Shown here: positions 27,238-36,486 of the stretch, one piece after another
Position numbering within the stretch: the stretch's first letter is position 1
Layout: each line of letters starts with the position of its first letter
Source: Pseudoclavibacter sp. 13-3
Lineage (GTDB): Bacteria; Actinomycetota; Actinomycetes; Actinomycetales; Microbacteriaceae
Direction: 5' to 3'
Length of the DNA: 64,000 bases
NCBI RefSeq assembly: GCF_021168475.1
Contig: NZ_JAJOZT010000001.1
Location: 777,238 to 841,237, forward strand
The notes under the pieces: generated by a model
Seen by the model: only the letters and a program-made list of their open reading frames with translations
Told to the model about the DNA's origin: nothing
Database searches by the model: none
Translations under genes and position numbers: made by a program

Positions 27238-30200
27238 TTACTTGGTCGGACGCCCCTTGCACGCGCGGCGTGCCGACACGAGCCGGACGCAGACACCCGC
27301 CAGCAGCAGGGCGAGCGCTGCTGCGAGCGGCAGCATGTCTGCACCAGTGCGCGCGAGCTCCCCAGTGGATGCCACGGACGGTACCTCCCCGGCGCCGTCA
27401 GCACCAGCCTTCTTACTCCCGTCACCCGTATTGCCAGGAGGAGTGCCGGTGCCCGTGCCTGAGCCGTCCGAGTCGCCCGCATTCGAGCCGCCCACATTCG
27501 GGTCGACCGAGCCGGCGACGACGCTGCCGTCAGTGCGCACGGTGAATGTATTGACCGCCGACACCGAGCTGGCATCGTATGGGTCGGTCACCTGTGCGTA
27601 CCATCCGTAGACTCCGGGGCCGGGAACCGTCCAGGCCGCGTGCGCGGTCTCGCCGCTCGTAACCTGACGCGTGGCGATGAGGCCGCTCACGGCATCCGCC
27701 GGCGCGATGGACGCGGCGCTCTGAGCCGCTGCCACGCTCTGCAACCCCGCAGCACCCTGCACCCCGGCAACGTTCTGCAAGACCGACGCACTGAACGAAT
27801 CGGTGGTGAGCGTCTTGTCGCGCGGGGTGATGCCGAGGTCGGCATATGAGACCGGGAAGTCCTGGTAGTAGGTCGGCTCCCCGTTCGGGCCGAACAGCGA
27901 CGCCTCGTCGGCGTTGAAGTCGTCGAGCGACGGCGAGTAGGTGCGCACCTGCATGGTCTGCGACTGGTTGTCGAAGTGCAGCAGGCGCAGGTAGCCGAGG
28001 CCGCCCTGTTCGAGCCCCTGGTAGTCGAAGAGCATCGAGGTGACCGTGCGGTCGTTGACCCCGTCGCCGTTGTCGTCGAACTGATCCTGACGCGTGAAGG
28101 CATCGTGATAGTGCCCGCTGAACACCATGCGCACGTTCGGATTCGTCGCGACGACCTCGTCCATGATGCTCTGCGGAATCGGCCCCAGGCCTCCCGTGGT
28201 CAGCATGAATTCGTGCAGGTTGATGATCACGGTGCGCTCGGGGTGCTCGGCGATCACCTTGTTCATCCATTCGATCTCAGACGTGCCCGGATCCCAGCCC
28301 ATCGACACCACCATGAAGTCGATGCCACCGGCACTGAACAGGTCGTAGTGCCCGCGGTTGTCTTTGTAATCGCCACCGAACCAGGGTGATCCCTGGTAGC
28401 GGCTCACCCCGAACCACTTGCTGAACTCGGTGTAGCTGTCGGCCATATGCCCGACATCGTGGTTGCCGGCGAGCACGCCGTAGGGCAGGCGGTCTTCGTC
28501 GGCCAGCGGGTTGCCGTCGGCATCCTGCTCGAGCATCTTGTAGGCCGAGTCGGCGTTCTGCCACTCGTACTCCTGGTCGAAGTCGTCGACGATGTCACCC
28601 GTGTGAAAGAGGTACTTGAGATTCAGGTTCGAACGCTGATCGAGCAGAAACTGGTGCATGTCTCGCTGATAGTGATAGTTCTCGCTGAGGTTCTCGTTGT
28701 AGTACTGCGTGTCAGACTCCCAAGCCAGCGTGAAGTCGTAGTCGCTGCGCGCGGTCGCATCCGCGTTGTACGGATCGACCGTCGAGTCACGGGTGGTGAG
28801 GTCGGCGCCCGACCAGCCGTCGGAATGCTGCACGATCAGCGTGACCTGGCCGTCGACGGCGTGCGATTCGACGCCCACGTAGCCGCTGAGGGTGAAGTTC
28901 GCGCCCTCGTCGTCAGCCGGCGTGTAGTGCCGGTCGATCTGGTCCCAGCCCGAGCCGTCGGCCTTCTTCGCGTACAGGGTGACCTGGGCGTTCGGATTGC
29001 TGGTGCCCGACCAGACCGTGCGCACCTGGCCCGTGGTGACGCCCTGCGGCACGGCGACGGTGAACAGCTGGTACGGCAGACCGTCGGTGCCGGCGGATGT
29101 CGCCCCGACGCCGTCTGTCGACCCCAGCTTGGCGAGGTCGTCTTCGCTCAGCGCCACGGCACTGCTGCGATCGGTGGCGAGCGCGTCAGCCGTCTGCCCC
29201 GCAGAGGCCTGAACGTCTGTGCCGAGCTGTTGAGCGGTGCCCTCGTTGAACGTCACGGTGAGGTCGTCGCCCGTCGGGTCGGTCGACGTCGCCGAGAGGT
29301 CGACGGTCGCGGTGCCGTCGACGTTCAGCGTGGCCTGCTGGCCGACTGCGAGCTCGGCCTCAGAGGGCGTCTCGTCGACGGTGGTGAAGGTCGTCGTCTG
29401 CTCGGCGCGGTTGCCCGCGGCGTCGACTGCCGCAACAGTGAACGTGTGCTGCCCGGGGGCGAGATCGACGGTGCTCGTCTGATGGGGCAGGTCGATCGCG
29501 GTGCCGTCCAGCTTCGCGGTGACGCCCGAGGCGGGCACGCCTGCAACATCCCCGTCACCGTCGTCGATCGCGGCGTCGAGGGTGATCGCACCGTGCATGC
29601 CCTGCTCGGTGTCGTTCTGCGACGTCACCGTGGGGGTGACCTGCGGCGCCGTGTTGTCGACGATCACGTCTGCCTGCAACTCGTCGGCGCCTGACCGGCC
29701 GGTGACCGTGTGCCTGCCATCGGCGGCCTGTGTGGTGTTCCATGAGAAGCCCGACCCGCTGAACGCTGCGTCGTCGATGCTGAACGTGGCGTCGATGTAG
29801 TCGTGCTTGCCCGTGGAGTCGCCCATCTGGATGACCTCACCGGGATCTGACCATTCGGGTGCGCGAAGCGTGCGCCCGTCGGGCAGCACGAGGCGCAGGT
29901 TCTGCACCATGAAGTCGTCGTTGTTCTCGTTGAGATCGATGTCGGGCCAGGCCTTCGTGCCGGCCCAGATGCTCAGCTTGAGCGGCTGCCCCTGCGCGAT
30001 GTAGCTCAGCGGCACCGGGGTGCTGATGGTCTCGACGTTCGAGTAGGTGCCCTCGTCGAAGATCTTCAGCAGATCGTTCTGCCCCTCGGCGTTCGTGGCC
30101 TTCACTCCATTGCGGAAGAACACATCGGTGTTGGTCGCCTCGAAGAGGAAGGCGGGCTGACTCGGGAGGCTGGGCGTGGTCGACTGCTGCTGCCCGTCGA

Positions 30201-32181
30201 TGAGCAGGGTCGTGTCGCCGGCGTCGCCGTCGGTCACAAGGTCGACCGTGCCCGAGACCACCTGGCCGTCGGTGACGTTCAGACGCACTGGGCCGGTCTC
30301 GCCGCGTTCGATGGCGACCGTGCCGCTGAGAGCGGAGGGCTCGGTGGTGCCGTCTGACGCAGTGAAGGTGTAGTCGATGCTCGACTTGCCCGTCAGGTCG
30401 CCCGCGGCGATGGTCGTCGAGTAGACGTCGCCGTCGCCCCGTTTGAGCTGCAGAGTCTGGTCGGTGTTGTCGACGTTGTTGCGGTATCGCAGCTCGACGG
30501 TACGCACCTGCTGGTCATCGGTGATGCGCGCCGAGATCGTCAGGTCGCCCGTGCCGTCGGTGGATGCCACGGTGCGGTTCTCGATCACCGGTCGCGTGGA
30601 GTCTGCGGCCGGCTTGACCAGCTTGTCACCGACCTGATCGAGGCTCACCTGCCCCGGGGTGGCTGCACTGGTGCTCTGGATGCGCTGCACATCGGGTCGA
30701 ACCGCGTCAGTGCCAAGCGTGTAGTGCAGGCCCTGATCGGCCGCGACGTCTTTCTGCCCTTGGCCGATGCTCATGTTGTAGTACGCGCGGCTCACGGTGT
30801 CGCCCGTGTTCGTGCGCAGCGCCAGGCCGCGCATGCTGCCGTTGGCCATGCCCGACGACTGCACCTCGACGAGGTTCTGGTCGGCGACGAGGTGCGTGCC
30901 GAACTTCGCGTTGAAGTCTGTGGCGGTGAGCTGCTGGTTGGCAGAGTTCTTCACCCACAGCACCAGCGTGCCGGCCGGCTGAATGACCACATCGCGCTTG
31001 GTCGACGGCCACAGCGTCTCGGTCGTGTTGGTGTCGTAGTCGATCGGGATCAGGTAGGTCAGCACGTAGTCGGAGAAGTTCACCGGCTCGCTCGACGAGT
31101 TGTAGACCTCGATGAACTCGTAGCCGTCTGACCCGCCGACGTTCGAGCTGTCGGGCAGCAGCTCGGTGATCTGCAGGGCCGGGCCCGTCGCGCTGTCGTC
31201 TGCAACGGGTTCGAACCCCGGGGTGGGATCGTCGGCGGCGGGCTGCCCCGTGTCGGTGTTGTCGTCGCCAGGGTCGGTGTTGTCGTCGCCGGGATCGGTG
31301 CTGTCTCCAGGGTCGGTGCCCTGATCGGCGATCTGTTCGGGGTCGACCACACCAGGGGTGCCGTCCGTGGCCAACTGCCACACCTTCAGCTGATGCGTGG
31401 TCGCATCGGCCGGCAGCGCGAAGTGCGTCGATTTGCCCGGCGCCAGCGGTGAGACAGCCGGCAAGTACGACTCCGACGTGGTCTCGCCGTTGCGCTGCAC
31501 CACGATGCCGCGGTCGCCGCCGTTGGCGATGCCCGCTTGGCCGGTCAGGCGCACCACGGGAACCTCCGTGTCGTTCAGACCGATCGCGTCGCGGAACTGC
31601 GCCTCGGTCTTCGAGAACGAGTCGACCTTCTTGGCATCGTTGTACGAGAGCCAGAGCACCACCGTCTTGCCCGGTGCGAGCACGAGATTCGGGGTTCCCA
31701 TGTTGTCCATGCCGACGGTACTCAGCTTCTTGATAGCACCGTTGACGTCGTATCCGAGCGTCACTCCGTCGGCTGCGAAGTCGATGCTGGACGCGGTCGG
31801 ATTGTAGAGCTCGATGTACTCGAAGTTGTCATCGCCGGTGTTGTCGCCCTGAATCTCGGTGACGATCGGCCCGGAGACCTCTTCGGCCGCACCCGCCGGC
31901 ACCGAGCCGGTGAGCCCGGGCGTGGCAGCGAGCAGGGCGGCGATGCTCAGCGTCGCCACGGCGCTGGCCAGCAGTCGTCGCGTTCGCGACGAAACGGACC
32001 GGTGCATGTCGCTGTGCCGATGCTGCTGAGCGTACGAGTGCGACTGGGCAGATTGTTGCAGGTTGGCAGCCACGTGCGGTTGGCCGGCCCGGAGCGGGTG
32101 TGCAGCCTCGTGCAGGTCGCGGCGCTGATGGGACTCGCGGGTTTGATGGGGGTGGGCGTGGAGGGACGATCCCAGCTTCAC
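27238..32181 (-). CDS. Wall-anchored metallophosphoesterase with two lamin-tail domains (LARTG)
   Basis: A giant surface hydrolase, 1647 aa from a GTG at 32181 that follows GAGGAG. The first 58 residues are unusually His-rich and precede an ordinary signal peptide (about 72-102, ASAVATLSIAALLAATPG). An ATG at 32007 would give only the signal peptide but has no ribosome site. Two lamin-tail (LTD) domains follow (ITELLPDSSN...EFIEVYNSSS pattern), separated by an Asp/Gly/Thr-rich linker, then Ig-like modules. The calcineurin-like phosphoesterase domain spans about 1165-1400: HTGDIVDD (Asp1196), GNHD (1239-1242) and GHYH (1356-1359). LARTG (1609-1613), a membrane span and a basic tail end the protein. 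A nucleotidase or phosphodiesterase role outside the cell is likely; the substrate is unknown. Confidence 0.9.
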   Translation of the reverse strand: MKLGSSLHAHPHQTRESHQRRDLHEAAHPLRAGQPHVAANLQQSAQSHSYAQQHRHSDMHRSVSSRTRRLLASAVATLSIAALLAATPGLTGSVPAGAAEEVSGPIVTEIQGDNTGDDNFEYIELYNPTASSIDFAADGVTLGYDVNGAIKKLSTVGMDNMGTPNLVLAPGKTVVLWLSYNDAKKVDSFSKTEAQFRDAIGLNDTEVPVVRLTGQAGIANGGDRGIVVQRNGETTSESYLPAVSPLAPGKSTHFALPADATTHQLKVWQLATDGTPGVVDPEQIADQGTDPGDSTDPGDDNTDPGDDNTDTGQPAADDPTPGFEPVADDSATGPALQITELLPDSSNVGGSDGYEFIEVYNSSSEPVNFSDYVLTYLIPIDYDTNTTETLWPSTKRDVVIQPAGTLVLWVKNSANQQLTATDFNAKFGTHLVADQNLVEVQSSGMANGSMRGLALRTNTGDTVSRAYYNMSIGQGQKDVAADQGLHYTLGTDAVRPDVQRIQSTSAATPGQVSLDQVGDKLVKPAADSTRPVIENRTVASTDGTGDLTISARITDDQQVRTVELRYRNNVDNTDQTLQLKRGDGDVYSTTIAAGDLTGKSSIDYTFTASDGTTEPSALSGTVAIERGETGPVRLNVTDGQVVSGTVDLVTDGDAGDTTLLIDGQQQSTTPSLPSQPAFLFEATNTDVFFRNGVKATNAEGQNDLLKIFDEGTYSNVETISTPVPLSYIAQGQPLKLSIWAGTKAWPDIDLNENNDDFMVQNLRLVLPDGRTLRAPEWSDPGEVIQMGDSTGKHDYIDATFSIDDAAFSGSGFSWNTTQAADGRHTVTGRSGADELQADVIVDNTAPQVTPTVTSQNDTEQGMHGAITLDAAIDDGDGDVAGVPASGVTAKLDGTAIDLPHQTSTVDLAPGQHTFTVAAVDAAGNRAEQTTTFTTVDETPSEAELAVGQQATLNVDGTATVDLSATSTDPTGDDLTVTFNEGTAQQLGTDVQASAGQTADALATDRSSAVALSEDDLAKLGSTDGVGATSAGTDGLPYQLFTVAVPQGVTTGQVRTVWSGTSNPNAQVTLYAKKADGSGWDQIDRHYTPADDEGANFTLSGYVGVESHAVDGQVTLIVQHSDGWSGADLTTRDSTVDPYNADATARSDYDFTLAWESDTQYYNENLSENYHYQRDMHQFLLDQRSNLNLKYLFHTGDIVDDFDQEYEWQNADSAYKMLEQDADGNPLADEDRLPYGVLAGNHDVGHMADSYTEFSKWFGVSRYQGSPWFGGDYKDNRGHYDLFSAGGIDFMVVSMGWDPGTSEIEWMNKVIAEHPERTVIINLHEFMLTTGGLGPIPQSIMDEVVATNPNVRMVFSGHYHDAFTRQDQFDDNGDGVNDRTVTSMLFDYQGLEQGGLGYLRLLHFDNQSQTMQVRTYSPSLDDFNADEASLFGPNGEPTYYQDFPVSYADLGITPRDKTLTTDSFSASVLQNVAGVQGAAGLQSVAAAQSAASIAPADAVSGLIATRQVTSGETAHAAWTVPGPGVYGWYAQVTDPYDASSVSAVNTFTVRTDGSVVAGSVDPNVGGSNAGDSDGSGTGTGTPPGNTGDGSKKAGADGAGEVPSVASTGELARTGADMLPLAAALALLLAGVCVRLVSARRACKGRPTK

Positions 32182-32705
32182 AGGTTCTCCTCGTTGATGC
32201 GCTGACGGGGGGCTGCCCGCCACCGTCTCGTGGCCGACCGTCAGAACCTACGGGTTTCTTGTGAACATCTCTTCCCGAGTGAGTGGCTGCCCGGTGAGTG
32301 CGAGGTGAACTGACAGTGAACACGAGTCTGACACCGTGCATGTGCGACCGCCCCGCGGAAGACGCCCTCACGACCACGCGTGCCAGCACCGAGTTGGCAA
32401 AAACACGGGCCAAAACTCACCCATGGACCGCTTAATTACCATCTCGACGAACGCACCTCGGCAACTCGCCCCAGGAGCAAGCAGTGCAAGACCAGGTTGT
32501 ACAAAACCGTGCCATGCGAAACATGGTCGTACACGGCAAGACCGCGCAGAGCCAAACGTCGAGAACCGCAGAACTCGAGCACCAGACGGTTAGAGCGGCC
32601 GAAGCCGAGTAATTGAGTTCAGACGAAGCGCTGGGCCCCGCCGGCAACCCGCTGGCAAGATGAACGACGAGGCCCAGCGTTCAGAGCCCGACCCGTTCAG
32701 CCCGC
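32182..32705. other. 524-bp intergenic region
   Basis: Upstream region of the phosphoesterase gene. A locally AT-richer patch at 32395-32450 could hold its promoter. A 9-bp inverted repeat cgctgggcc/ggcccagcg (32629-32637 and 32671-32679) lies next to the mosaic pseudogene block. No gene is supported. Confidence 0.5.
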
Positions 32706-33127
32706 TCAGCCCTCTGACTCCCCGCCGCGCCGCTTCTTGCCCTTCTTGCGCGGGGGTGCGAACAGCATCCACCCGACGGCGCCCGACCCGCCGGCCAGCC
32801 AGACGGCCCACCACGGGAACCCGAGCGGCACCCCATCGGCGCCGAGCTCTTCACCTGCGTCGCCCTGCGTGATCTTCAGCGAATCGGTGTCGCTGGGCAG
32901 CACGACCTCAGTGCTCATCACCTGGTAGTGGTGGTCTTCGCCGAGCACGCTGATCCAGAAAGTGTCGCCGACCTCCGCCTTCGACAGATCGGTCAGCAGC
33001 TTCGACTGCGGCAGGCCCGCATGGGCAGTGAGGCCGGGCGGGACTGGGGGTCGGCCCGGCTGGGTCGGGTCGGGCTGCGTGCGTGGGCACAGGTGCGCGG
33101 CGCGCGCGTCTGACGATGCGAGGTCAT
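32706..33127 (-). pseudogene. Truncated copy of the class C sortase gene, catalytic Cys deleted
   Basis: Near-identical to the second pilus sortase (45849-46775), with two deletions. First, an in-frame 93-bp loss between two ccctgc repeats (source 46015-46020 and 46108-46113) removes 31 residues including TLFTC and the Arg-bearing strand. Second, source 46278 to about 46735 is replaced by about 50-55 bp of G-rich sequence (33037-33090), shifting the frame after the first codons. The retained part still shows LTAHAGLPQ with the catalytic His and the C-terminal membrane span. The last residues differ from the source (GESEG instead of DGGADRVG). It cannot encode an active sortase. Confidence 0.9.
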
Positions 33128-33637
33128 TCGTCGTCTGCGGATGCCCCGTGCGACTCCGCCTCACCCGTCGCCATTCTCGTGTCGTCCGATTTGCGACGCC
33201 GCCGAACCAGCGCCAGCGCACCACCGCCGACCAGCACAATACCCAAGAGCGCAAGTCCCGCAAGCTGCGCACCGGTCCTAGCCAAGTCGTCAAGCCCAGT
33301 TCCAGGCGGTGTCTCGCCGCCCCCATTCGAGTCGTCACGCCAGACCTCGAAGGTGACCACAGCCGGGTCGTCCACCGAGGTGACGGCCGTCTGCCGCACA
33401 GCCCAATCCCCCATCCAGCCCGCCGGGTAGAACGTCGGCTTGACGAAGAACGAACGATAGAGCGGGTCAGAGGTGTCACGATCGAGCCCGTTCACGAAGT
33501 TCGACAGACGCAGCCCGTCAATGGTGACCTGCCCCTGGTCGTCCGTCGCCCATTCGTCAGACCCGTCGACGACGATCGCATTGCGGTCGTTCGCGGCGTC
33601 ATCTGCACTCAGAAAGACCTTGACCTTCGCCCCGGGA
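33124..33637 (-). pseudogene. 3' fragment of basal pilin gene (LARTG end)
   Basis: Copy of the last 170 or so codons of the basal pilin gene, matching 46772-47285 with only three base differences that I can see. It retains the E-type domain end, LARTG, membrane span and tail. It lacks signal peptide, pilin motif and start. The reading frame continues upstream for about 75 codons into antisense of the phosphodiesterase fragment, which is an accident of the join. The breakpoint is at shared cccggga (33631-33637). Confidence 0.92.
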
Positions 33638-33876
33638 CCGGCACCGGGACCGGAAACAGTGACGGCATCAGTGACAGCACCGATTGCGACGTCGACGGCA
33701 GCCGTACTGTTGGCCGAGACGATGCAGATGCTCAGGAGCCAGTCGCACACAACGCCCTGGCCACGACCGGCACCAGTTCGATCATGCTCTTCTGGGCACT
33801 GGTCGCAGCGGGCGTGACTGTCATCGGCACGACCATGGTCGTCAAAGCGAGGAGCCGCCGCACGCACGACGCCTGA
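33634..33876 (+). pseudogene. 3' fragment of the phosphodiesterase surface gene (LATTG end)
   Basis: Copy of the spacer end, LATTG, membrane span and tail of the gene ending at 26544. It is in the same orientation as its source and continues through about 160 bp of source 3' flank. Differences include a shortened Gly/Thr/Asn spacer and a few substitutions. No signal peptide or catalytic part is present, so it is not a functional gene, although a plus-strand frame is open from 32962. Confidence 0.92.
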
Positions 33877-33950
33877 CCTTCGCGATCACACGTCGGTGAT
33901 CTGACGCCCGTGATCTGACGGTCGTCGTCTGCCCGCCGAGATCTGACGAT

Positions 33951-34036
33951 CGAGACAGGGCAAACGCTGCTCCACAACATCCAGACATGACAAGTTCCCT
34001 GTCTCGACATCTGTAGGCGGCATTTGCCATGTCTCG
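33951..34036. repeat. Extragenic palindromic repeat, copy C (decaying)
   Basis: Right arm gcggcatttgccatgtctcg (34017-34036) is intact. The left arm (33951-33970) differs from copy B at three positions, so the palindrome is imperfect. It came with the duplicated 3' flank of the phosphodiesterase gene. Confidence 0.88.
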
Positions 34037-34098
34037 GTGCCGACTCCACTGTCTCGGACACTGAGAGTGCAGCCTGACCCACCGGCCCCGCTTCAGAC

Positions 34099-34968
34099 CT
34101 ACTTCGTCTGCGCAGCAACCTCGTCCTTGGTCAGCACAACGTCGTCGGGCTGTACGTCGTCAGTGAAGAACTGCTTCAGCTGATCGTTGTAATCCTGCTC
34201 GAAGAAGCCCTCGCCGGTCAGCGACGAGATGCGCTCATTGACCCACTTGAGCAGGTCGGCGTTGCCCTTCGCCACGGCCGGGGCGATGAACGACTGGTCG
34301 CCCAGCTGTTTGATGCCGACCGTGAACCCGGGGTTGTCCTTCGCCCACGAATACAGGTACGTGTTGTCGTCTGCCAGCGCCGCCGCACGGCCATCCTTGA
34401 AAGCTTGGAACTGCTGCGTCTTCGAGTCAAACTTCGTCTGCTCGATCTGCGGGAAGTTCTCGGTGAAGTACTGCTCGGCCGTCGTCCCCTTGTTCACCGC
34501 CAAGGTCTTGCCCTCCAGCTGCGAGGGGTCGGTGATGACCGCGCTCTCTGGCGACGCAACCCCGATCGACACCTTCATGTACGGCGTGCCGAAGTCGACG
34601 ACCTCTTTGCGCTCATCGGTGACGGTGAAGTTCGCGAGCACCAGGTCCGCTTTGTCAGACCGCAGTGAGTCGACCCGCGCATCCGCATTCACCGGCACCC
34701 ACTCGACCTTGACGCCCAAGTCTTTGGCCAGCCGCTCGCCCAGCTCGACGTCGAAGCCGGTGTTCGTGCCGTCGTCCTTGGTGTATCCGTAGGGCTTCAG
34801 ATCGGTGAACGTCGCAATGCGGATCGTTCCCTTGTCTTTGATCTGCTGCACGGTCGCACCGGTCTGCGCGCCGTCAGAGCCGTCTGAGCCGCTGCCCGAG
34901 CAGCCCGCGAGTGCGAGGGCCGCGATGCCCACGGTGGCGATGGCGGCGATGGTCTTGCGAATCTTCAT
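34099..34968 (-). CDS. Polar amino-acid ABC transporter substrate-binding lipoprotein
   Basis: Family 3 solute-binding protein of 289 aa; the ATG at 34968 follows AGGAG. It has a lipoprotein signal peptide with lipobox LAGC (about residues 19-22). The bilobed domain begins KGTIRIATFTDLKPYGY, with GFDVELGERLAKDLG and LVLANFTVTDER typical of binders of glutamate, glutamine, cystine or other polar amino acids. It is the last gene of the operon (permease, permease, ATPase, binding protein), 41 bp after the ATPase stop. The specific amino acid is undetermined. Confidence 0.93.
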   Translation of the reverse strand: MKIRKTIAAIATVGIAALALAGCSGSGSDGSDGAQTGATVQQIKDKGTIRIATFTDLKPYGYTKDDGTNTGFDVELGERLAKDLGVKVEWVPVNADARVDSLRSDKADLVLANFTVTDERKEVVDFGTPYMKVSIGVASPESAVITDPSQLEGKTLAVNKGTTAEQYFTENFPQIEQTKFDSKTQQFQAFKDGRAAALADDNTYLYSWAKDNPGFTVGIKQLGDQSFIAPAVAKGNADLLKWVNERISSLTGEGFFEQDYNDQLKQFFTDDVQPDDVVLTKDEVAAQTK

Positions 34969-35009
34969 CTGTGTCTCCTGTGTCTCGTTCTCAGTCGTTC
35001 GTCTTGTGG

Positions 35010-35804
35010 TCACTCGAGCGGGGCCATGCTGGCCAGGAAGCGCTGGGCGCGTTCAGTGCGCGGATGCTGGAAGAACTCCGCCCCGGAAGCTCGCTCTGCG
35101 ATGACCCCGCCATCGAGGAAGAGCACCGTGTCGGCGACGCGACGAGCGAACTCCATCTCATGTGTGACGACGATCATGGTCATCTCGCGTTTGGCGAGGC
35201 CGAGCAGAATTTCGAGCACTCCGCGCACCATCTCGGGGTCGAGCGAGGCGGTGACTTCGTCGAAGAGCATCAGGTCGGGCTGCATCGCGAGGGCGCGTAC
35301 GATCGCGACGCGCTGCTTCTGCCCGCCGCTGAGCTGCCGCGGGTATGAGTCGCGGTAGTCGCTCATCTGCACTTGGGCCAGCAGTCGTTCGATCTCGGCA
35401 TCGACCTCGGGGCGATCACGGTGCTGCACTTTCGTCGGTGCCAGCCTGATGTTCTCGGCCACGGTCAGATTCGGGAAGAGATCGTAGCTCTGAAAGACCA
35501 TGCCGATACGGCTGCGCAATGGCTGCCAAGCCTTTTCCTGCGCCCGGCCGGCGCGCTTCGAGCCGGTGCCCGAAGCCATGTCGACGACCACGTCGCCGTC
35601 GAAGGCGATGCGCCCGCCATCGATCGTCTCGAGCCCGTTCAGGCACCGGATCAACGTGGACTTGCCCGACCCCGACGGGCCGAGCAGAACCTGTACGCTG
35701 CCCTTCGGCACCGCGAGAGTGATGTCTTTGAGCACGTGCCGGTCACCATACGATTTGGCGAGGTCGCGCACCGCCAGCAGCGGTCGCTCCGCAGTTTCAG
35801 CCAT
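35010..35804 (-). CDS. Amino-acid ABC transporter ATP-binding protein (GlnQ family)
   Basis: A 264-aa ATPase with Walker A GPSGSGKST (about 42-50), Q-loop MVFQSYDLFPNLT, signature QLSGGQKQR, Walker B LMLFDEVTASLDPE and H-loop VVTHEME. A short insert between Walker A and the Q-loop (about residues 76-95) is slightly longer than usual. The ATG at 35804 follows AAGGAG and overlaps the upstream permease by 8 bp. Longer in-frame starts lie inside that permease. Confidence 0.94.
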   Translation of the reverse strand: MAETAERPLLAVRDLAKSYGDRHVLKDITLAVPKGSVQVLLGPSGSGKSTLIRCLNGLETIDGGRIAFDGDVVVDMASGTGSKRAGRAQEKAWQPLRSRIGMVFQSYDLFPNLTVAENIRLAPTKVQHRDRPEVDAEIERLLAQVQMSDYRDSYPRQLSGGQKQRVAIVRALAMQPDLMLFDEVTASLDPEMVRGVLEILLGLAKREMTMIVVTHEMEFARRVADTVLFLDGGVIAERASGAEFFQHPRTERAQRFLASMAPLE

Positions 35805-36486
35805 GAGTGCGCTCCTTCGTTCTGCGCTCGAGTCGGCTCGCGAACATCGCCAGCGGCCAGCAGACGACGAAGTAGAGCACGAAGATGAAGAGGTAGATCC
35901 AGAATGGCGCGTCGGGGGCGGTGTCGCGGTTGGCCTCCATGATCTGCTGACCGACGCTGACCACGTCGAGCACACTGATGAGCAGCAGCAGTGAGGTGGT
36001 CTTGATCACGCGGGTGGCCAGGTTGATGGTCGCCGGCACCATCAGCACGATCGACTGCGGAATGCGCACGTACCGCAGCTGCTGCAGCGCGTTCAGCCCC
36101 AGCGCACGCCCGGCATCCACCTGATGGGTCGGCACCGACACCAGCGCACCACGCACCACGTCGCTGATTTCTGCCGCAACCCACAGCGCGAACGCGACCA
36201 CCGCGATGGTCTCGCCGCCGACCTGCAAACCGAGCTCACGCGGCAGAATGTAGTAGAAGAGAAAGAGCAGCACCAGCGTCGGGATGATGCGAAAGAACTC
36301 GAGGTAGAGCCGCAGCACAGTGCGTACAATGCGACTCGGCAGCAGGCGCAGCGCACCCAGCACGATGCCGAGCGGAATGCCCACCAGCAGCGAGAGCACG
36401 GCGATGCGCACCGACACCCACAGCCCGCCGAGCAGCCGCCCGAGAATGGTGGGATCGAGCAGCAGTTCAATGCCCGAAGGAACCAC
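35797..36486 (-). CDS. Amino-acid ABC transporter permease (HisM/GlnP-like)
   Basis: 229 aa from a GTG at 36486 preceded by GAGGAGG. It has five or so membrane spans and the family docking loop DAGRALGLNALQQLRYVRIP. It pairs with the neighbouring permease, which it overlaps by 20 bp. Together they form the heterodimeric channel of a polar amino-acid importer. Confidence 0.93.
   Translation of the reverse strand: MVPSGIELLLDPTILGRLLGGLWVSVRIAVLSLLVGIPLGIVLGALRLLPSRIVRTVLRLYLEFFRIIPTLVLLFLFYYILPRELGLQVGGETIAVVAFALWVAAEISDVVRGALVSVPTHQVDAGRALGLNALQQLRYVRIPQSIVLMVPATINLATRVIKTTSLLLLISVLDVVSVGQQIMEANRDTAPDAPFWIYLFIFVLYFVVCWPLAMFASRLERRTKERTHG

Noticed and set aside
32706-33479. 257-codon minus-strand frame with sortase C-terminus
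   Set aside because: It lacks the catalytic cysteine and its N-terminal half is out-of-frame pilin sequence, so it is treated as a pseudogene.
33124-33867. 247-codon minus-strand frame ending in LARTG
   Set aside because: The N-terminal 75 or so codons are antisense of the phosphodiesterase fragment, so it is a chance fusion without export signal.
32962-33876. 304-codon plus-strand frame ending in an LATTG sorting signal
   Set aside because: Its first two thirds are antisense of the sortase and pilin fragments and it has no signal peptide. Only the tail is a copied piece of a real gene.
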